Positions 41,601 through 49,072 of a DNA stretch of 49,072 nucleotides are shown in pieces. Where the stretch lies: contig NW_019091418.1 in NCBI RefSeq assembly GCF_001949145.1, forward strand, positions 852,762 through 901,833, read 5' to 3'. Position 1 is the stretch's first letter, and each line of letters starts with the position of its first letter. A program made the position numbers and the translations under genes. Source of the stretch: Acanthaster planci (Eukaryota; Echinodermata; Asteroidea; Valvatida; Acanthasteridae). The notes beneath the pieces are model-generated. The model saw nothing but the letters and a program-made list of their open reading frames with translations, had not been told where the DNA came from and did no database searches.

Positions 41601-43320
41601 ACACTATAGGAGGCGATGCTCATTACATAGATCTGCATCTTTAATGTTTGTTATACTCCTGCTTAGTCTTACATCAGAAACACGTATTTATACTCTAAAA
41701 AAACTCTGTCTCCTTTTTAAGTTTCACTGAATACATTTGCTTTTGAGAAGACATTTCCTAATCTTTTTTTTCTCTCCTCGAAAAAGTGAATGATGATTCA
41801 GTAGCCCTCCCCCGATCAAAAGGTGGGAGATATACCCCCATTTCCCTGAGATTTACGCCCTTGGTGTGTGTGATTGCTTGTTTCTTGTCGTCGTGTTTAA
41901 TACAAAAATTTTTGGAGCAACAAAACCAAAGCATTACCGGCCAACTCAAGTAGACTATATGATTCCCCGACGGCGCAAGGCCATTCTTCAGTCATCTCGT
42001 AAATGACTTCCTGCGGTGATTGCAGCCGACGAGGAGATTATTTTTCGTCTCTTACCACATTTCCAATTTAAAGGTTCTTTTGAGAATCCAGAAAGGTTCA
42101 TTTTCCTCGCTCCACGTGATGTGAGTAGAAGGACATCGGCCCAAAATTGCAACGCCTGTGCGTCCTGGATCACGTTCTGAAGTATGAAAGTCGTAGAACT
42201 ACAATCATTCATATTATTGTAAGATCATTCGCAGTCACACTGCTATTTATATTTTACAAAAATCAACAATTATTTTTTATTTGCCTATTAAATATGCATC
42301 GCCCCGTTGGTCTTATATGTCTTCTGAAACCTATAGAGCACTCTAGACTGATGGAGTTGGGAAAAGAAATGGTGTTCAGCCTAAATAACCCGCCTTTCAT
42401 GGGAATTATCCTTTGGGCGTTAATTCGTGAAACTGGGGTTGTTGGTAGTGCGGTTCTCGAAAACGAATGCCCACTTGTGAATGAGCGGTATTTGGTGGTG
42501 ACGGTGACGAATAATGGTGCACTGTTTACAAATCAATACTTTCTGTTTCAAATAACCGATACTGTTTGGTATTCATCCTGTAATAGCCTTGTCCATGAAT
42601 AAAAGACCTGGATAGTTTGCTATATTATAGGGAACTCGACATCTTAAAACGTTCCAAAGAAAGTTGCTCAATTTTGCTTCACATAGATTTCCATCAGATT
42701 TCCTGCCAAAAAGAGCTTTCTTCAGAGGAGAATTTGTTGCATTTCAGACTTTCCTGGATCGACAAAGTTACGGTGCAGAGGAGGTGTGTGGAAACAAGTG
42801 ATCCGACAGATTTCGGCACATTTAATAAAATGGCTCCATAAATCCATTTCAAAACCAGATTTGGGGCTCGTGACACGAGTAAAGAAAGTGACTAGTTCTA
42901 CAAACCAAGCTCCAAGTATTATGTGGGAAACTCTTTGGTCCAGGTGTATGTACAGTTTTGGCTTCAATTGTACAATCCGAATTTGATTTCTAAACGACGC
43001 CATTCGGTAAACGTTTAGAAGAAATTAGTTTCTCGACGACGACTTCTCTTGGCATCGTGTTCAGTTGCGATGGCCAAACTGAAATTGAAAGGTAAATGAA
43101 TAAATTAGTGTTTCCAACACAACAGGAACTCCTTCTTGATTGCGGGCATTTGCATTTGATGAAGTAAGATGAAAAAAAGTTTAATTAAAACACACAGAAA
43201 CCCTGTATTAAATTGTGACTCAGAAAACAAAATGACTTGTTTTCTCAACATGACTTCGAGGAATGATTTCCATCAAATACTTAAGACACCTCACTCAAAA
43301 CACTAACGCTGACACGCAGT

Positions 43321-44110
43321 ATGGAGCCTGAAAGTCGGACCCCTGATGGCGCGCTTCCGGAACCCCTGGATAGGAAAAATAACATGCAAAGATTTTAGAA
43401 TTTGTTCTTATTTTTTCTATCAGCTACTTCTTAAAAAATCCAACTCAGAAAGAGGGCTGAAAAACTGTAACGGAAAACACCTGACCTGGAAGAGAAATAT
43501 CCTGCCAAAAATTGACCCATCACTTCCGAAAGTCTCATGAAGAACGTATCCGCAGATGAACATTTACGGTTTGAAATTTTATTTTAGACTGATGGTAAAA
43601 CCCGAACTAAAAACAGATTACAATATCATTTACAATTTTTTTATGATATAATTAACTTAAAGCAACAATCTTCTTTTACGAAAGATTCAAATATTTTATC
43701 TAACCTTTGCTGACAACAACTGCGTGATGTCAACTCGACGGAATCTGGACCCGCCGACTGTAGGTCGATAAATCTTTGCAACGTTGTACAATCTCGTTTT
43801 CACATAAGCACGAGGAGTGAAAGCGAACGAACATGAACAAGGAGACCTAGGTACAATATCGCCGGACGTAAAAGGTCGTTAATGAAATTCGTTTTTTACC
43901 CATCTCCAGGTGGCATTTCCTAAACATTACTTGAGGAAGAAAAGGTAAAAATTCCAAAATGAGTGTTTCATGGGGGTGATTTCAATAGGAATTCTTCTTC
44001 CAAAAATTATCGACCGTGATAGGACGGCCCAATGTACAAAATCCCCATATGCGGACCGTGCGAGGGTTCCGGAAGCTCGTTGGGTGACGTTTTACTTTCA
44101 GGCTCTATAA
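43321..44110. repeat. Inverted repeat pair around a ~690-bp spacer
   Basis: Left arm 43324-43371 (GAGCCTGAAAGT then GCTTCCGGAACCC) is answered by right arm 44057-44106 in reverse orientation. Matches are strong at both ends of the arm and weak between. It could be a worn DNA transposon; no coding seen. Confidence 0.55.
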
Positions 44111-45918
44111 AATCACACATTTATGCAGAAAAATTTGACCTTGTTTAAATGTTGAGTCGACGAAGCACCGATTCACGGCTTTGATTTTTGACACTTTACA
44201 TCACTTCTAACACGGAATATTTCTCATTTTTGCTTCGATTATAATGCAATCTTTATTTGTTTCGGACATGACTCTCCGTGATAGGCATTTTGTTGGTCAG
44301 GTATATACAATCGTTTTATTCCCAAAGCGTCCCAAATGATATGCGAACGACAAAAGAGCTAGGCGTATATCGGACATTTTGCAGTTTGGTAATGAGAGAT
44401 ACATAAGGATACTGCCTTCATTTTGTCGGTAGCCTTATAAGGCCACACTCTTTTTGCTTTTTGCAACACGGACTTTTTGGCCAAATGGAAAGCTGTTTTG
44501 ATTAAATTTGAATGTTACTTTTACGAGGAACTTATAATCATTGCATGGAAGCACGTATGAAAATAGAATGCAATTTACCACTGCCGTTATTACCGTCAAG
44601 CATTTAAATTGCCAGTAGTCAGCCTGTAGCAAGTTTCCATTGACAAACCCATTAAAGTGGAAGAGGGAGCTGACCTCAATTTGGATGTGATTTGTAATAC
44701 CCCAAATAACCGCAGTACAGACACAGCGGTCCACAATTATTGCGTGCGCTTTCTAATCCCTACGCTCCCTCCAAAGCAGCAGGGCCACCTTTCCAAACGT
44801 ACGGTTTTTGGGTCCATTCTGTATATGCTGATAACGCCATACTGAGCAGAGAAAACTCAATGGTGATAAAGATCCTTCAAGGCGCCTTCCAATATGCACG
44901 TCAACACCTGCGCTCCTGGGGCGATTTTGACGGCCAAACGCAACGTACACGCGCGTGTTGTGTCAATGGAGTCGATTTCTGTGCTCGTGAAAGTGAAACG
45001 CATGAACGCATCGTGAACGCAACGCACAACAAAGACGTACATTTGGGAAGACGCCTTAATTCTGCAAATTTCGAAATTGACGCCTTTACGTTTGCAAGGC
45101 GTCGAAAGTGTTTAAGGACCATGCCATAAATATGTCAGGGCTGGGAAATATTCCTTTGTTTCCCGAGCAAGTGCTTATTTTGTGAACAGAGACGACAAAT
45201 TGAGTGAGGCCAAACGTCTCTTTTATTTAGTATTTTTGTTTTACCTTTTTAACCTGCATTACTGGGGGGCCACTTTATATCACTGCTTAGATACATTCAC
45301 TCGGTTTGGCAAAGAGAAATTGGAAATTATGTAGGTAAAATATGTTTTGGGTTTCTTTGATGAATATTGTGCAATTCCTTTTAAACGAGTCTTTCTTTTA
45401 TTCAAAAAATGACTCTTGAGTCTTCCAACTGGTTTGATTAAATTGAACACATTTTTCGATTTTGCCTTTTAAGCGCAATGTAGTGTTTTTTTGTTTTAAG
45501 TCGCCCCGAGGTTAATTTAATGGGGGATATTTGCTAAATCTATTTTATTATTATTACGATTATTACTCTTATTATTAAATTCAATTTATAAAGCGCTCAT
45601 TTCATAAAAAAATGTTCAGGAGTGCTTAACAATATTTTAAAAATACCTATTAGAACAACTATTTACAAAGATCCAAATAATTAAAATAAACACAATTTAA
45701 CATTGATTTAAAAGTTTGAACTAAACATGGTGGGACTCCCACACGCAGCCAGCACCAACTCTCCCTCCAACGACCCATCGTACGTCCAAGACTCATCCTT
45801 GTGCCCGAAAACTGGAAGCACTCTCCAAGAAAACACCCAGATTCTCCCAGACAGGTCCAACAAAATTAAAGACGACAAAAATTCCAATTAAAATTAACAA
45901 CCACCCAGAGCCTAGAAA

Positions 45919-46220
45919 TTAATAATACGCTGTCTTAAAAAGATGTGTTTTTAAGATTGATTTAAAAGTAATGACACTGGTAGCACTTCTAATATTACAT
46001 GAAAGCTTATTCCAGAGATATGGCGCACAATACTCAAATACTCGATCTCTAAGGGTAGCCTTAGCCCGACCTGATGGATAATTGAGGAGGACACCATCAC
46101 TGGAACTACGGAGATGGTGACGGTTTCGAGGCCTTATGGAGACAAGCTGAGTTAAGTATTGAGGAGCTAAATCATGTAAGACTTTCTGTGTCATCAACAA
46201 AATTTGAAATTCACTTCTAT
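45919..46220 (-). pseudogene. Non-LTR retrotransposon reverse transcriptase, C-terminal end
   Basis: Minus strand reads YRSEFQILLMTQKVLHDLAP then YLTQLV, LRSSSDG, YLWNKLSCNIR and FKSILKTHLFKTAYY, the typical end of CR1/L2/Jockey-like ORF2 proteins. It is cut from the rest of the enzyme by the insertion at 46223. Confidence 0.85.
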
Positions 46221-46222
46221 AT

Positions 46223-46864
46223 GTGGTGTTTGCTTATTGTTAAGTGCTGTAGTCACATGAGGGCGCTATTCATGTTGTCCATGAATCGCTCGGTACGTTG
46301 CCNCTCTTCCAAAACTTCTAGAAACTTTGTAGTCGTCAGGTTCAGGGCCTGGAATGGTCCTGTGGGTTTGCTGAATTGTACCAGCAGGGTTGAGGGCCCT
46401 AGGCTAGGGGCAGATTGGCTACATCGGCTGGTGAGTTACATGTATATAGCGAGTTATATAATAGCTAATATAAGGTCATAAAAGTGGCTGTATGTAGCAG
46501 GGTGCAAGTTGAATGTCAAATTTGCAATGTGGTGTGCACGTACGTGTACCTCCATCTTTGTTATTGTACATGTACATGCACAATATATTATGCATGAACT
46601 TGGAAATTCGCAGCATGTACATGTTACATCTTAAGTTACATGTAGCACCAGAAATATTGATCATGGAAGTTGGTACTTAATTTGATTTAATTTAATTTAT
46701 AGAACCAAAGATTCTTGTTTGTTTAAATTAATAATTTTGTACTGGCAAGTCTTTTCATGAGCCAAGTAGAGATCTCCAATAAACCAAAATTTGAGAGTGA
46801 CACAGGAACCCCAATTTTGGCCTCACCGCCTCACTTTCTCTCGTCACCGGGAATTACACTACAC
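46223..46864. mobile_element. ~642-bp element inserted in the retrotransposon, flanked by ATAT
   Basis: Retrotransposon coding sequence stops at 46222 and resumes at 46865. Both edges carry ATAT (46219-46222 and 46865-46868), fitting a 4-bp target duplication. The ends read GTGGTGTTTG and, reversed, GTGTAGTGTAA, a possible short terminal inverted repeat. The interior holds a TACATGTACATG-rich patch and no protein. A single N at 46303 weakens the left boundary. Most of it is repeated at 47585-48160. Confidence 0.6.
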
Positions 46865-47426
46865 ATATAAAACTGGAAGCCAATGTAAATCAATAAGAAG
46901 AGGAGTAATTCGACAAAATGTCGGTGTCTTGTAGACGAGTCGTGCACAAGCATTCTGTACCTTCTGGAGCTGATTAATATGAGTACTGGGTAAGCCATAA
47001 AACAAACTATTACAGTAATCCAATCTACTTGAGATAACGGTCTGTTTTCCAGCAGTGTCAGCATCCATATTTCAAAATGGCCAGGGGCTCCAAGACTGCA
47101 TTTTTAGAGGTGACCTTACGGGGAAATAAATATCTTCAGAAGTCATTGGTTAATGAATGGAAATTTGACAAGAAAATGAAAAATCAGAAAGTGGGCTTTG
47201 ATTTGACGTGCGTCTCAAACGCCTGAGAAACCGGTAAGTATTTTTCCAGATTTGTTTGAGTTTCGGATATTCATCACTGTTGGCTGGGGCAGTTTATTTT
47301 ACTGGCCTGCAACCTATAGGGGTCCAGATCAGTAAATAAGTTACCACAGACAACAGTGATAAATATCCCCAATTAAGAAAATCAGGAAAAATACAAGTTT
47401 CACAAGTGTTCAAGACAGAAAAAAAA
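46304..47426. repeat. Duplicated segment, copy A, bounded by single N bases
   Basis: Near-identical to 47585-49072 (offset 1281 bp at the start, 1647 bp at the end). It lacks about 450 bp of reverse transcriptase sequence, replaced by about 80 unrelated bases at 47042-47123. Undetermined bases at 46303 and 47427 sit exactly at its two edges. Confidence 0.9.
46865..47041 (-). pseudogene. Reverse transcriptase fragment, copy A
   Basis: SSRLDYCNSLFYGLPSTHIN, then QKVQNACARLVYKTPTFCR and LLIDLHWLPVLY: the thumb-region signature of CR1/L2/Jockey-like non-LTR elements. Intact in frame over this short stretch, truncated on both sides. Confidence 0.88.
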
Positions 47427-47584
47427 NAAGTAAAACTAGGGGGCGCTAGAATTCCAAGATTTGTGGGTGCGCAACAATATTTAATAGTCCAGATCGATTA
47501 ATAGAGGGATTAAGTTGCTATCAGTTTAGCTCCGGTGCCCATGAATATACGTGTAAATTGGTCGTTCGCGCCACAACCTTGTAT

Positions 47585-49072
47585 CTCTTCCAAAACTTCT
47601 AGAAACTTTGTAGTCGTCAGGTTCAGGGCCTGGAATGGTCCTGTGGGTTTGCTGAATTGTACCAGCAGGGTTGAGGGCCCTAGGCTAGGGGCAGATTGGC
47701 TACATCGACTGGTGAGTTACATGTATATAGCGAGTTATATAATAGCTAATATAAGGTCATAAAAGTGGCTGTATGTAGCTGGGTGCAAGTTGAATGTCAA
47801 ATTTGCAATGTGGTGTGCACGTACGTGTACCTCCATCTTTGTTATTGTACATGTACATGCACAATATATTATGCATGACCTTGGAAATTCGCAGCATGTA
47901 CATGTACATGTTACATCTTAAGTTACATGTAGCACCAGAAATACTCTTCATTGATCATGGAAGTTGGTACTTAATTTAATTTAATTTATAGAACCAAAGA
48001 TTCTTGTTTGTTTAAATTAATAATTTTGTACTGGCAGGTCTTTTCATGAGCCAAGTGGAGATCTCCAATAAACCAAAATTTGAGAGTGACACAGGAACCC
48101 CAAAATTTGGCCTCACCGCCTCACTTTCTCTCGTCACCGGGAATTACACTACATATATAAAACCGGAAGCCAATGTAAATCAATAAGAAGAGAATTCGAC
48201 AAAATGTCGGTGTCTTGTAGATGAGTCATGCACAAGCATTCTGTACCCTCTGGAGCTGATTAATATGAGTACTGGGTAAGTCATAAAACAAACTATTACA
48301 ATAATCCAATCTACTTGAGATAAATGCATGAATCAGTGTCTCAGTACATTCCTTGGAGAGATATTTCCGAATGTGCCTAAAATTATGCAGATAATAGAAT
48401 GCACTACCACAAACCTTAGTAATATGAGTCTTCATACACATATTAGCATCGAACCAGGTACCTAAATTACGAGCTGTAGCCAAGGGTGAAATGACAGATT
48501 CCCGAACATGAATACCATCCAAAGTTACCTTGGATACTTGTTGAGGAGTGCCAATAATGATAAATTCCGTTTTATTGTCATTCAAAAATAATCCATGATT
48601 AAACATCCATTGTCTGACATCGTGTATGCAAGCCTCCATAGCTGACAGGGCAAATTCCTGACTACCAGTTTCATCTGGACAAAATGATAAATACAACTGA
48701 GTATCGTCAGCATAGCAATGGATTCTTGGGTGATGAGCCAATGACGATGTCAAACAACTGACTAGTGTCAATATAAATATCTTCAGAAGTCATCGGTTAT
48801 TGAATGGAAATTTGACAAGAAAATGAAAAATCAGAAAGTGGGCTTTGATTTGACGTGCGTCTCAAACGCCTGAGAAAGCGGTAAGTATTTTTCCTGATTT
48901 GTTTGAATTTCGGATATTTATCACTGTTGGCTGGGGCAGTTTATTTTACTGGCCTGTAACCTATAGGGGTCCAGATCAGTAAACAAGTTGCCACAGACAA
49001 CAGTGATAAATATCCCCAATTAAGAAAATCAGGAAAAATACAAGTTTCACAAGTGTTCAAGACAGAAAAAAA
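47585..49072. repeat. Duplicated segment, copy B
   Basis: Second, longer copy of the 46304-47426 sequence. It holds the TACATGTACATG-rich block (47585-48160), the reverse transcriptase piece and the trailing repeat from 48778. It runs off the window at the same A-rich run that ends copy A. Confidence 0.9.
48161..48790 (-). pseudogene. Non-LTR retrotransposon reverse transcriptase, central part
   Basis: Starts just before the catalytic YADDTQLY motif and runs through MEACIHDVRQWM, NDNKTEFIIIGTPQQ, ARNLGTWFD, SSRLDYCNSLF and RVQNACA. A stop replaces the arginine codon that copy A still has, and a 4-nt deletion near 48194 breaks the frame before LHWLPVLY. The upstream fingers and endonuclease domains are absent, replaced by the repeat from 48778. 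Clade is CR1/L2/Jockey-like; I cannot decide between them. Confidence 0.9.

Larger units (their letters stand above)
37270..45900. other. Upstream flank without a recognised gene
   Basis: AT-rich sequence with scattered short open frames (the longest is 42147-42602, plus strand) showing no known domain. Apart from the repeats listed at 38417-38605 and 43321-44110 I see no structure. Confidence 0.45.

Noticed and set aside
42147-42602. 151-codon open frame on the plus strand
   Set aside because: No recognisable motif and no splice or family support.
44740-45129. 129-codon plus-strand open frame with several frames open at once
   Set aside because: Multiple overlapping open frames on both strands reflect locally higher GC, not coding.

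Overview
The window is animal genomic DNA: long AT-rich introns, GT-AG splice sites, and many short inverted-repeat transposons, SINE-like and non-LTR retroelement pieces. The one clear host gene and the abundance of TACATGTA-type palindromes suggest a marine invertebrate deuterostome (an echinoderm would fit). This placement is a guess from overall character, not from a diagnostic marker.

The minus strand from 36580 to 4506 carries one complete 17-exon gene for a class C G-protein-coupled receptor of the GABA-B family, closest by eye to the GABBR2 subtype. I assembled it exon by exon. All splice junctions keep frame and the coding length sums to 2439 nt (812 residues plus stop). The protein has a signal peptide, a Venus-flytrap ectodomain (exons 1-9), seven transmembrane helices (exons 10-15) and a C-terminal coiled coil (exons 16-17). 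Intron 15 uses a GC-AG splice pair. Two positions that contact GABA in GABBR1 appear changed, so the protein may act as a non-binding partner subunit or recognise something else.

The introns hold mobile DNA. There are five copies of a ~155-190 bp element ending in GCCTCGAGC, a fold-back pair of tRNA-derived SINEs (22148-22573), a nested inverted-repeat element (20127-20883), a 150-bp element with long terminal inverted repeats (24720-24869), a hairpin (27846-28046), a 64-bp tandem repeat (34071-34232), and an internally deleted Tc1-like transposase gene (30407-31355). A GC-rich, LTR-like block lies at 9809-10730.

Upstream of the gene (36581-45900) I see no protein-coding gene, only non-autonomous elements with clean terminal inverted repeats at 36976-37265 and 38417-38605 and a wider inverted pair at 43321-44110. 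From 45919 to the right edge is the wreck of a non-LTR retrotransposon on the minus strand. It is interrupted by a ~642-bp element flanked by ATAT, and much of it is duplicated. One copy (46304-47426) lies exactly between two single N bases, which raises the possibility of an assembly artefact. Downstream of the gene (1-4089) no gene is recognised.
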